DNA from: 2-02-FULL-55-14 sp964473365
GTDB taxonomy: Bacteria > Bacteroidota > Ignavibacteria > UBA10030
NCBI GenBank assembly: GCA_964473365.1
Contig: CAYYOV010000012.1
Span: forward strand, 1-64,000
Direction: 5' to 3'
DNA length: 64,000 bases
A program made the position numbers and the translations under genes. The stretch's first letter is position 1; each line of letters starts with the position of its first letter. The notes beneath the pieces were generated by a model. That model ran no database searches, was not told the DNA's origin, and saw only the letters and a program-made list of their open reading frames with translations. Shown piece after piece: positions 1 through 8,354 of the stretch.

Positions 1-110
1 GCATTGAGCTTCCCCGGCGTCCCTTCAAACGGAACACCCAGGTCGCGGGCGCGGGATTGGCCGAAGGAGAGCGAACAAAGCGTGATGAGAAGTCCCAGAA
101 GCGGCTTCAT
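1..110 (-). CDS. P1-family (DmpA-type) peptidase, N-terminal fragment
   Basis: Only the first 36 codons are in the window; the gene runs off the left edge. The reading starts at ATG (108-110) with a signal-peptide-like stretch (Lys then a Leu-rich core), followed by RARDLGVPFEGTPG, the typical opening of mature P1-family aminopeptidases (DmpA/beta-peptidyl aminopeptidase type). Members are Ntn-like enzymes that self-cleave and release N-terminal residues from peptides; a signal peptide points to the envelope. The catalytic region is not visible, so the call rests on the N-terminal motif alone. Confidence 0.6.
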   Translation of the reverse strand, partial: MKPLLGLLITLCSLSFGQSRARDLGVPFEGTPGKLN

Positions 111-121
111 AGGAGGATGAA

Positions 122-133
122 GGATAGAGGATA
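122..133. repeat. Left arm of inverted iterated word flanking the four-helix-bundle gene
   Basis: GGATAGAGGATA here is the exact reverse complement of 618-629. Both copies sit in a wider run of GGATA/GAGGATA words. The pair brackets the 162-530 gene. Confidence 0.55.
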
Positions 134-161
134 ATGGATGGGGGAACGGTCGTGGGAATGA

Positions 162-530
162 TCAATCCCTGCCAGCGAGGGACCTCTCCAGACCTCGGAG
201 CATCGGGCGACATTCTTCGTAGCGGCCGAGAAACGACCTCAACGACTCGTCGGTAAAGTATCCTTTGCCATGCGCAACCTTGAGATGATGACGGGTCTCC
301 CGAACCTCAGCAAGCGCTCGATTGATACCTTCGAGATACATCTTGATGTGTTTGTTGCTCCAGCCTTCTGCGAGATTTGCTGGAGCTGAATTCGATGATC
401 GTCGAAGCTGTGACCCCAATTCGTAGAGTTCGAACTTCGGAAAGCTCAACGATGCCTTATGCACCTCCAATACTAGTTCGTAGAGTCGCTGGTAGACTGT
501 GAGGTCCTCGTAGCTGCGGATCTGGATCAT
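162..530 (-). CDS. Four-helix-bundle protein (23S rRNA intervening-sequence/S23 family)
   Basis: The 122-aa product opens with IRSYEDLTVYQRLYELVLEVHK and contains QLRRSSNSAPANLAEG and an alternating helical tail (LAEVRETRHHL). These are hallmarks of the S23/IVP four-helix-bundle family, whose members were first found in 23S rRNA intervening sequences and resemble the Avd accessory protein of diversity-generating retroelements. No rRNA or reverse transcriptase is nearby, so this is a free-standing copy with no known substrate. The ATG at 530 has a GGGGGAAG Shine-Dalgarno stretch just upstream. The gene is bracketed by inverted iterated words (122-133, 618-629), which hints at a small element rather than an operon gene. 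The family call is firm; the function is unknown. Confidence 0.85.
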   Translation of the reverse strand: MIQIRSYEDLTVYQRLYELVLEVHKASLSFPKFELYELGSQLRRSSNSAPANLAEGWSNKHIKMYLEGINRALAEVRETRHHLKVAHGKGYFTDESLRSFLGRYEECRPMLRGLERSLAGRD

Positions 531-617
531 GGACTTCCCCCTCAGGAAGTGAGTCGTAAACGTGGAATGCTGGTTCGTCTCACGAACCGATGGAACGCGG
601 TGATCTTCCCCTGCTTC

Positions 618-629
618 TATCCTCTATCC
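618..629. repeat. Right arm of inverted iterated word
   Basis: TATCCTCTATCC, reverse complement of 122-133, within 615-645, which iterates TATCCTC/TTTCCTC about four times and runs into the stop codon of the aminotransferase gene. Confidence 0.55.
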
Positions 630-643
630 TCTTTCCTCTATCC

Positions 644-2131
644 TCACAAGCTGAACCACTCGCGAACTCGGCCTCCCCCGTCCCCCGCATCACCTTTGTG
701 ATGGAACTCGTTCGTCCTCGTCGAATACTGGTACTCGTCTGCCCAAGTCTTGTGGTTGCGCGCAATCTCTCCGAGTGCCTCGATCACGCGGTCCGCCTCT
801 GCGTCCGTCGTCGTCGGGTGGAGTGAGATCCGCACCCAGCCGGGCTTCGACGACAGATCGCCGTGGTCGATCTTGTCCGTGATCTCTGCCGACGTGGCGG
901 GATCCACGTGGAGCAGGTAGTGGCCGTACGTACCGGCGCACGAACACCCGCCACGCACCTGGATACCGTACCGGTCGTTCAGCAGCTTCACGATCAGGTT
1001 GTAGTGGACGTTCTCGATATAGAACGAGAAGATCGGCAGGCGCTCCCGATGCGCGTCCGCCAGCAACACGAGTCCCGGGACCGTCGTTAGGCCGCGGAAC
1101 ATCCGTTCGCACAATTCGGCCTCTCGGGCGGCCATCATGTCCACCCCCATCTCCTCTTTCAGCGTGACGCTCAGCGCCGAACGAATGGCCTGCAGAAAAC
1201 CTGGCGTGCCTCCATCCTCCCGGATCTCGATCTCCGGCGCATAGCGATGTCCACCCCAGGGATTCGTCCAGAGCACGGTGCCGCCCCCCGGTTGATCAGG
1301 GGTCTTCAAGTGATACAGACCGGAATCGAAGATCAACACGCCGGACGTGCCCGGTCCGCCGAGGAATTTGTGCGGAGAGAATGTGATGGCGTCGAGCCTT
1401 TCGAGCGGGTCGGCCGGATGCATGTCGATGGCCACGTAAGGGGCCGCGGCCGCAAAGTCGACGAATGCCCATCCGCCATGTTGGTGCATGATCTTCGCGA
1501 GCCGATGATACGGCGTTCGGATCCCGGTGACGTTCGAGCAGGCCGTGAACGACCCGATCTTCACCTTCCGGTCACGATAGGCGTCGAGCTGCACTTCAAG
1601 GTCGCCCACATCGATCAGCCCCTGGCGGTCGGGACGGATCACGACGACATCGGCGATCGTCTCTTCCCACGAGGTCTGGTTCGAATGATGCTCCATGTGC
1701 GTCACGAACACGACAGGTCGCTCCGCCGCAGGAAGCTCCACCCGGTCCCGAAGCTGTTCGGGGACGCGCAGGCCCAGGATACGCTGTAACTTGTTGATGG
1801 CCGAGGTCATGCCGAAACCGACGTTCAGAAGGACGTCATTCGAGGCCGCATGGACGTGCTTCTTGATGATCTCGCCGGCATAGTGGTAGGCCTGCGTCAT
1901 CGAGGTGCCGGTGACGTTCGATTCGGAGTGGGTATTTCCGACGAATGGTCCGAAGGTCTCGTGCAGCTTCTGTTCGATCGGAGCGTACAATCGTCCGCTG
2001 GCGGTCCAATCGACGTACAGGATCGTCTGATCCCCGTACGGTGACCGAAAGCGCTGGTCGATGCCGACAATATGGCGGCGGAACCGGTCGAAATGGGACG
2101 CAAGCGATGTGGTCTGCTTCTGGGGCATCAT
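644..2131 (-). CDS. Class V aminotransferase (cysteine desulfurase-like PLP enzyme)
   Basis: This 495-aa fold-type I PLP enzyme has the class V landmarks in order: THMEHHSNQTSWEE near the cofactor pocket, FVDFAAAAPYV (the Asp that contacts the pyridine nitrogen), the Schiff-base lysine in TFSPHKFLGGPG, and RGGCSCAGTYGHYLL towards the C-terminus, where cysteine desulfurases carry their active-site Cys. It is longer than SufS/NifS (about 400 aa) and closer to the isopenicillin N epimerase-like branch, so desulfuration is not assured. No Suf or Isc scaffold gene is adjacent. Two consecutive ATG codons (2131 and 2128) could serve as start. The C-terminal tail ends inside the iterated TATCCTC word. 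Confidence 0.8.
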   Translation of the reverse strand: MMPQKQTTSLASHFDRFRRHIVGIDQRFRSPYGDQTILYVDWTASGRLYAPIEQKLHETFGPFVGNTHSESNVTGTSMTQAYHYAGEIIKKHVHAASNDVLLNVGFGMTSAINKLQRILGLRVPEQLRDRVELPAAERPVVFVTHMEHHSNQTSWEETIADVVVIRPDRQGLIDVGDLEVQLDAYRDRKVKIGSFTACSNVTGIRTPYHRLAKIMHQHGGWAFVDFAAAAPYVAIDMHPADPLERLDAITFSPHKFLGGPGTSGVLIFDSGLYHLKTPDQPGGGTVLWTNPWGGHRYAPEIEIREDGGTPGFLQAIRSALSVTLKEEMGVDMMAAREAELCERMFRGLTTVPGLVLLADAHRERLPIFSFYIENVHYNLIVKLLNDRYGIQVRGGCSCAGTYGHYLLHVDPATSAEITDKIDHGDLSSKPGWVRISLHPTTTDAEADRVIEALGEIARNHKTWADEYQYSTRTNEFHHKGDAGDGGGRVREWFSL

Positions 2132-2204
2132 AGGGTCGTGAACGTGTGTGACTTAATATACGGCCTGTTCTTCTGCGAAGCAGGTTCAGTTGGCGTGGTC
2201 TGCG

Positions 2205-3779
2205 CTATCTCAACAAGGTGATCTTCCGGAACGACGACCCTCCATCGACGTCGAGCCGGACGACATAGATACCGCTTGGCTCATCCCCGGGCCGCCAGGG
2301 GATGACGAACGTGCCGGCGGGGGATCCTTCATCCACGAGCCTTGCCACTTCGCGGCCAAGGAGGTCGTACACCGTGACGCGGGCCCAGCCAGCCCTGGAG
2401 AGGTGGTAGACGATGTTCGTCGACGGATTGAATGGGTTGGGATAGTTTGCGTCGAGGCCGAACGCCGTCGCCGATCCCGCCGCTTCGTCGTCCGCGTGCG
2501 TGACCCCTGCGATCGACGCCGTCTTGACGAAGATACGACCGTACGACGCGTCGAGACGACCGTCCAGCCAGGCATAGACCAACGTCCCTCCCGGACCGAG
2601 TGCAACGTCGGGTTGGATCGATCCGGCGGTCGCGTACGACGTCGTGAGCTCGGTGATCGGGATCAGAGGCGACCCGGCCGACGTAAAAGCCCGCGTCTTC
2701 GCGCTGAACGGCTTGTTGAGCAGGGAGTCTGCCCACGTGACCACAAAGTCACCTGAGGCGTCCATGACAACACCGGGCGGATATTCGTTGAAGATCGAAT
2801 TGGAGGCAGTCAACTTGAACTCCGGCCCGAGCGCTGTTCCGTTGGAAGAGAAGACGCGCGCGTAGAGGTCGCCTCCAGGATGACTCCTCGTATCGACCCA
2901 TACGACAACGAAATTCCCGGATGCGTTCATGGCGACGCGGGCATACAGGTTGACACCACCCGCAGCATCGGTATTCACGCGCGTGTTCCCACCGACGGCC
3001 GATCCATTGACGAACCTTTGCATGTATATGTCCCCGCTCGATGGTTCCGTCCGTCCGTCGGTCCATACCACCACGACGTGCGATCCGTTGCTGGCCACGA
3101 ACGGATAGATGCGATTGTTCGTCGTGTTGTCTGAGATCGGAACGGCGTTGCCGAGAAGGGCTCCGGTCGAGCCGTCGACCGAGGAGATGCCGATGTTGTA
3201 CGCGTCGCTCACGTAGTAGCGATACGCGACGAGGAAGTTCGGCCCGTGAGGTCCTAGAGACGGCTGATAGCCGTACCCGCTTCCGCTGCCGTTGACCTTG
3301 TTCAGCTGGACCTGAAGCGCCGTTCGAACGCCCGCCGGTGAATAGGCCGAGTAATAGATATCGTCGAACTTGATGCTTTCGATCGTCGTTCGAGCATCGA
3401 CATGGTACGCCACGACGAGCACCCCGGATGGAAGGAACGTGGCCGCCGAGTGGTACAGCGAGAAGTCGTGGAAAAATCCGAACGTCATCCCGTCCACGCG
3501 TGTGTTGGAAACGGTGGGTGTTCCATTCGGCTCGAACATCGACATGTAGATGCTCCCGGTGCCGTAGAGCCGGCCGTCGCTCGTGGGGCGTTCATCTCCC
3601 CAGGAAACGGCGAATTGACCGTTCGGACTCGCGGCCACCGAAGGACGGTAGACGTAGCGGCCGGTCTGCGCGCTTACGACGGCATCGCCGATGCCGACCG
3701 TGAATTGTGCAAGAGTCGGTGTCAGCGCCAACGGAGCCAACAGGAGACCCAAAAGGGATCGAGTACGGGGGCTGGTCAT
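2205..3779 (-). CDS. Secreted beta-propeller-like protein with type IX secretion sorting domain
   Basis: The 524-aa product begins with a signal peptide (SLLGLLLAPLALTPTLAQ). It continues with repeated blocks of the kind FVVVWxDxR/FVVTWAD, roughly 45-60 residues apart, suggesting a propeller or similar all-beta repeat domain. The last ~85 residues are a type IX secretion (Por) C-terminal sorting domain: LDANYPNPFNPSTNIVYHL, then VYDLLGREVARL and a final GSSFRKITLL. The protein should cross the outer membrane and be surface-attached or released. The ATG at 3779 is preferred over upstream starts because AAGGGGA lies just before it and the signal peptide follows directly. The ligand or activity is not evident, and no T9SS machinery gene is in this window. 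Confidence 0.85.
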   Translation of the reverse strand: MTSPRTRSLLGLLLAPLALTPTLAQFTVGIGDAVVSAQTGRYVYRPSVAASPNGQFAVSWGDERPTSDGRLYGTGSIYMSMFEPNGTPTVSNTRVDGMTFGFFHDFSLYHSAATFLPSGVLVVAYHVDARTTIESIKFDDIYYSAYSPAGVRTALQVQLNKVNGSGSGYGYQPSLGPHGPNFLVAYRYYVSDAYNIGISSVDGSTGALLGNAVPISDNTTNNRIYPFVASNGSHVVVVWTDGRTEPSSGDIYMQRFVNGSAVGGNTRVNTDAAGGVNLYARVAMNASGNFVVVWVDTRSHPGGDLYARVFSSNGTALGPEFKLTASNSIFNEYPPGVVMDASGDFVVTWADSLLNKPFSAKTRAFTSAGSPLIPITELTTSYATAGSIQPDVALGPGGTLVYAWLDGRLDASYGRIFVKTASIAGVTHADDEAAGSATAFGLDANYPNPFNPSTNIVYHLSRAGWARVTVYDLLGREVARLVDEGSPAGTFVIPWRPGDEPSGIYVVRLDVDGGSSFRKITLLR

Positions 3780-3973
3780 CTTGTTCCCCTTGTAGGATGA
3801 ACATGTCCAATGGAAAGTAGCTTCCGCCGCACGGAAACACAATGTCCCGCGATCCCCTCTGTACGAGCGAGCGGAAACGCCCCTGGCAATCCGGGTCCTG
3901 CGTTGTCATCGCCTAAGGTTTTGCATCGTGAGCAGAAAGCGTATTTTCCCGGGCGAAGGAAAGGGCCCAACCA

Positions 3974-4891
3974 ATGCGTCTCCGCTCAATTGCACCCGGT
4001 TTGGTGTGTTTCGCAGTTCTGTTGCTAACGTGGACTCCTGCGTCGTCACAGAACACGAGCCCGATGCCTCCAACGGTCTCCGCCCTCTGGCTGATCGACC
4101 GTCACTCAGAGCCCGATCTGGTCATTCTGCACGTGGCGTTCAATCGTCGGGACTACCTCCGCGAACACATCCCAGATGCGAGGTTCATCTGGTTCTCCTG
4201 GCTCTCCCCTTCGACTCCAGATGGATCGACGGAAATGGCGCCTCCGGAAGAGGCACGACGCGTCCTCCAGGACCTTGGTCTTTCAAACGACTCCCGTGTC
4301 GTCGTCTATTTCACGGGAGGGACCGTTTCGACGACCACACGAACGATCCTCTCGCTTGACTACTTCGGGTTTGACGGCCGGGTCGCGCTTTTGGACGGCG
4401 GGATAGAGGCCTGGAAGCGGGCAGGCGGAGCCGTGACCACAGAAGTTCCGCAGGTACTGCGGACTTCCTTGACGCTTTCAACGCTCGGACAGTTCGTCAC
4501 GACGGCCGATGAGGTTCGAGCATCTCTTGGCGACCCATCGGTCACGATCATCGATGCTCGCTCGGCAAATTTCTACGAGGGCTCCGGCGGCGGGACCCGG
4601 CCAGGCCACATCAAGGGGGCTATCAGCCTGCCGTACACCAGCGTCGTCGACTCGCTCAATCAGTACAAGCCGGTCGCAGCGTTGGAGCGCATCTTTCGGG
4701 ATGCAGGGGTCAAGAAAGGTTCGACGGTCGTGGCCTACTGCCATGTCGGCCAGCAGGCCACGGTCATCCTTCACGCGGCCCGCATGCTCGGATTTCCTGT
4801 CCGGTTGTACGATGGGTCGTACGAAGAGTGGTCCTCCCTCGATCCGGAGCTTTACCCTGTCGAGTCGAAACCTCCAACCGAACATCCGTGA
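3974..4891 (+). CDS. Secreted two-domain rhodanese (sulfurtransferase)
   Basis: The 305-aa protein has a signal peptide (LVCFAVLLLTWTPASSQ) followed by two rhodanese modules. The N-terminal module (about 35-150) retains REHIPDARFIWF and DGGIEAWKRAGG, but the active-site loop reads VVYFTGGTVS, without Cys. The C-terminal module (about 165-300) has RPGHIKGAISLPY and a catalytic loop YCHVGQQAT with Cys256. This inactive/active arrangement is usual for thiosulfate or 3-mercaptopyruvate sulfurtransferases. The role is sulfane-sulfur transfer in the periplasm; the donor is unknown. GAAGGAAAGG precedes the ATG. It is divergent from the type IX cargo gene and convergent with the M16 protease. Confidence 0.85.
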   Translation: MRLRSIAPGLVCFAVLLLTWTPASSQNTSPMPPTVSALWLIDRHSEPDLVILHVAFNRRDYLREHIPDARFIWFSWLSPSTPDGSTEMAPPEEARRVLQDLGLSNDSRVVVYFTGGTVSTTTRTILSLDYFGFDGRVALLDGGIEAWKRAGGAVTTEVPQVLRTSLTLSTLGQFVTTADEVRASLGDPSVTIIDARSANFYEGSGGGTRPGHIKGAISLPYTSVVDSLNQYKPVAALERIFRDAGVKKGSTVVAYCHVGQQATVILHAARMLGFPVRLYDGSYEEWSSLDPELYPVESKPPTEHP

Positions 4892-4935
4892 GCTGACCGA
4901 CCATCCACGGCACGACATTGGGTCGAGCCGTACAT

Positions 4936-4972
4936 GCCAGCGCCCCAGGCTTTCACCTGAGGCGCTGCTGGC
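4936..4972 (+). terminator. Possible terminator hairpin after the rhodanese gene
   Basis: GCCAG-CGCCCCAGG pairs with CCTGAGGCG-CTGCTGGC around a 6-nt loop, with one mismatch and a small bulge. It lies 45 bp after the rhodanese stop between convergent genes. No T-run follows, so the intrinsic-terminator call is weak. Confidence 0.3.
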
Positions 4973-5034
4973 AACTTCGGAGGCAGGCACACTAGGCCAT
5001 CCTCTGCATCTGGTCTTTAGCCTCTGGCCTCTGG

Positions 5035-5102
5035 CCCTTCGCTCACGCTCAGGGCAAGCCTCTGGCTTCTGACCCTTCGCTCACGCTCAGGGCAAGCCTC
5101 TG
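5035..5102. repeat. Direct repeat of a 30-bp word (two copies)
   Basis: CCCTTCGCTCACGCTCAGGG followed by CAAGCCTCTG occurs at 5035-5064 and, identically, at 5073-5102, with a CTCTGGC-rich spacer. It fills most of the convergent gap between the rhodanese and the M16 protease; nothing else is seen in 4892-5113 apart from the hairpin at 4936. Confidence 0.8.
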
Positions 5103-5113
5103 ACCCTCCCTCT

Positions 5114-8019
5114 CTACTCCACCACCTTCCCGTCGCTGTCGAGGAACTTCACCGTTCCGTAGCCCAGTTCCCGCACGTTGTTCTCGATCTTCGCACGGTC
5201 ACCGACGACCACCCACACGACGGATGCAGGCTTCACAACCGCCTTGGCCGCTGCGTTGAGCTTGTCGAGCGACGCGCCGCGGACCTGATCGGCGTACGTC
5301 TGGAAATACGAATCGTCATACCCGAAACGGATGATCTCGTTGATCGACCCGGCGATGGCATTCATCGTTTCCCAGGAACCCGGGAGCTCGAGGATCTTGC
5401 TCTCGCGCACCTTCTTCCATTCGTCCTCAGTGATCGGACGGGCGTCCAAAACGTCATTCAGCTCCTTGGAGATCTCCTGCATCGACTCCTTGGTCTTGTC
5501 GGTCTGCACCGGCGCATAGACGAGGAATGGACGCTGCCCGCGGGCGCCGAACAGCAGCGTTTGCGCTCCATAGGACCAATGCTTGTTCTCACGCAGGTTC
5601 ATGTTGATGCGGGCAGTGAACGATCCGCCGAGCGCCGTGTTCATCATGTCGATGGCGATCTCGTTCGGATTGTTCTGCGGAGGAGCGACATGTCCGGCCA
5701 GGATCACCGATTGCAGCGCCCCCGGCTTGTCCATGATGTACACCGTCTGCTGGGTCAGTCCGACAGTCCCGACGTTCTTCGTGGGCATCGTGCCCGGCTT
5801 CCAGTCCTTCAGAAGTCTTTCGAGCTTTGGCTGGATCTCGGTCAACGTGGTCTTCCCGACCACGACGAGCGTGGCGTTGTTCGGGCGGATCCACGTCNNN
5901 NNNNNNNNNNNNNNNNNNNNNNNNNNNNNNNNNNNNNNNNNNNNNNNNNNNNNNNNNNNNNNNNNNNNNNNNNNNNNNNNNNNNNNNNNNNNNNNNNCAA
6001 CGTGGTCTTCCCGACCACGACGAGCGTGGCGTTGTTCGGGCGGATCCACGTCTGATGGAACTTGACGAGATCCTCGCGTTTCAGCGCGGAGACCGCCGCT
6101 TCCGTGCCTGACCCGGTGAACGGCACGCTGTAAGCATGGCCCGTCCCGTACAACAGCTTCGGGAAGACGCGCAGGGCCATCTGGATCGGCGTCGCCTTTT
6201 CGCGCTGGATCTGCGCCAGGGTCTGCTTCTGCTGACGGTCGAGCTCGTCAGCCGGGAATGACGGATTCAGGATCACATCAGCCCAGATATCGAGGGCGGC
6301 ATCGAGGTTCGACGTCAGCGACGACAGGGAGACTGCCGACATATCCAGGTCGGAACCCGTGCCTAATCCGGCCCCGAGCATGGCCAATTCTTCACTGATC
6401 TGCAACGCCGACCGCTTCTTCGTCCCCTCATCCATCATGTTCAGCGTCATGTTCGCCGTCCCGGGGGCAGAGAATTGGTCGGCCGCATATCCTGCATCAA
6501 AACGCATCGACAGGTTGACCATCGGGATCGAGGGCACCTCCGCCAGGATCACCTTGACGCCGTTCGACAGGGTTGCGCGCTGCAGTGCTGGGAAGGTGGC
6601 CTTGGGCGGTTCGCCCGCCTTCGGCAGCTGCTTTCGGACCGACGAATCGACCGGCGCCGCAGCGAGCTTCGGGAAGGGATGGACCTCAAGCGTATAGACG
6701 CCGTCGCTCAGCCATGCCTTTGCAGCGGCCTGGATCGACGCTGCCGAGGCGCTCTGCATCCGCTTGAGCGTAGTCTTGTAGTGTTGCGGATCGCCCGCAT
6801 AGGTCTGGCTCATCGCAAGGATATCCGACTTGCCGCCAAAACCGCCGATGCGCTCGATGCCACGGACGAAGTTCGCGACGTATTGCGTGCGAACGCGCTG
6901 GACCTCCTTTTCCGTGGGTCCTGACTTCAGTAATGCAGCCAGCTCTTCATCGACCATTCGTTCCGCCGCTGCCAGGTCTTCTCCCGGCTTCACGGTGACC
7001 ATGATATAGAAGAGCGAACCGATCTCGCGGCTGTCGATGAACGCAGAGACGTTCGTTGCGATCTGTTTGTCGTAGACAAGCTTCTTGTAGAGACGGGACG
7101 TCTTGCCAGAGGCCAGGATGTTGGCCGTCAGGCTGAGCATGTCGTGGTCTTCCGTTCCCCATGCCGGAACGTTCCACACCTTGTAGATCCGGGCCTGAGG
7201 CACGCGGTCCTGTGTCACCTGGCGCTGGCTCCCGGTCCGCTTCGCGACCCACTGCTGATGGCGTGCGACCGGCGGGCCGGATTCAATGTCGCCAAAGTAC
7301 TTGTTGACCTTCTCGTACGCGACCTTGGCGTCGATATCGCCTGCTACGACAAGCACGGCGTTCGCGGTGCCGTAGTAGTTGCGGAACCATTCCTTGACGT
7401 CGTCGAGGGAGGCAGCGTTCAGGTCCTCCATCGAACCGATGACGGTCCAGGAGTACGGATGTCCCTGGGGCCACACACTCTTCGTGATGAGCTCTTCGGT
7501 GATCCCGTAGGGTTCATTCTCTCCCTGCCGCTTTTCATTCTGGACCACGCCGCGTTGTTCGTCAAGCTTCGCCTGCGTGATCGCTCCGAGGAGATGACCC
7601 ATGCGGTCCGACTCCATCCAGAGAGCGACATCCACTGCCGAGGTCGGAACGTTCTGGAAGTAATTCGTCCGGTCCTCGTTCGTCGTGCCGTTCAGGTCGG
7701 TCGCACCGAGCCGCTCGAGCACCTGAAAGTAGTCGTCGTTGAAGTTCTCGCTCCCGTTGAACATCAGATGCTCGAACAGGTGCGCGAAGCCGCTCTTGCC
7801 CGGCTTCTCATTCTTCGATCCTACGTGATACCAGACGTTCACGGCTACGATCGGCGCTTTGTGGTCCTCGTGCACGAGGAGCGTGAGACCGTTCTTGAGT
7901 ACGAACTTCTGATACGGGATGTCGATGTCGACCATCGTTCCCGTGGCCCCCTTCTTCTGCGCGATCACCGCCAGTGGGACGGCGAGCAACAGAAGCGCGA
8001 ATGCTGCAAACTTCGACAT
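5114..8019 (-). CDS. Secreted M16 zinc metalloprotease, two-module (interrupted by assembly gap)
   Basis: Signal peptide (FAAFALLLLAVPLAVIAQ), then an M16 module with the inverted zinc motif in GFAHLFEHLMFNGSENF (HxxEH) and the distal Glu region (AKLDEQRGVVQNEKRQGEN). A second M16 module (ATLSNGVKVILAE, VNLSMRFDAG, ALGGSFTARINMNLRE) lacks HxxEH, as usual for the non-catalytic half. Members degrade peptides or help process envelope proteins. The 100-N run interrupts the second module; because the flanks are an identical 55-bp overlap, removing 155 bp restores one frame through KFHQTWIRPNNATLVVVGKTTLTEIQ, giving about 916 residues. The ATG at 8019 is chosen over 8034 because GGAGG sits at the right distance before it and the upstream ATG overlaps that GGAGG. 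Confidence 0.85.
5843..6052. other. Assembly gap (100 N) between identical 55-bp flanks
   Basis: Positions 5843-5897 are identical to 5998-6052, with exactly 100 N between. The pattern fits two contigs overlapping by a 55-bp k-mer that were joined with a default-size gap; no sequence need be missing. Confidence 0.9.
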
Positions 8020-8295
8020 GAGTAGTGCCTCCATGAGTTGGACAAACCTTTTAGTGGACGGGATTTCGGGTGGGAGGTTTCAATATAGAGAGTTGTGGAG
8101 GGACGTGCCCGCTACCCTCCAGTCTTTGGACCGGGGTCCGCTGGTCGCCGAGATCGGAACACCGCATCTACGGAAGGAGCCCTCACGGTGACATACGAGT
8201 CCTCGGGGAACTCTGGATAACACTGGACGGATGGGATCGTCCTAGGATTGGTGGATTTTTGTCGATTTTTTGGAATTGCGAGTGAAAGAATTAAC

Positions 8296-8324
8296 TTGAC
8301 AATGTGATATCACCCTGATATCAT
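8296..8324 (+). promoter_or_regulatory. Sigma-70-type promoter of the SPFH operon
   Basis: TTGACA (8296-8301), a 17-bp spacer and TATCAT (8319-8324) with an extended TG one base upstream form a near-consensus promoter 31 bp before the ATG at 8355. T-rich DNA lies upstream (8250-8280). The rest of 8020-8295 holds only the leader of the divergent M16 gene; I see no other gene there. Confidence 0.65.
8305..8323. promoter_or_regulatory. Tandem TGATATCA palindromes (candidate operator)
   Basis: Two perfect 8-bp palindromes TGATATCA lie at 8305-8312 and 8316-8323, centres 11 bp apart. The second covers most of the -10 hexamer and the first lies in the promoter spacer. That spacing places both on the same helix face and suits two ribbon-helix-helix dimers, such as the product of 9482-9673 in this operon. 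Confidence 0.5.
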
Positions 8325-8354
8325 TATGCTAGCATTTCACCAAAGGAGACTTCC

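Noticed and set aside
3921..3947. Promoter TTGCAT...TATTTT before the rhodanese gene
   Set aside because: The spacer is only 15 bp and the hexamers are poor; not reported as a feature.
5114..8019. Two separate M16 genes or a frameshifted pseudogene
   Set aside because: The frame shift arises only from the 155-bp assembly artefact; collapsing the duplicate restores one gene.
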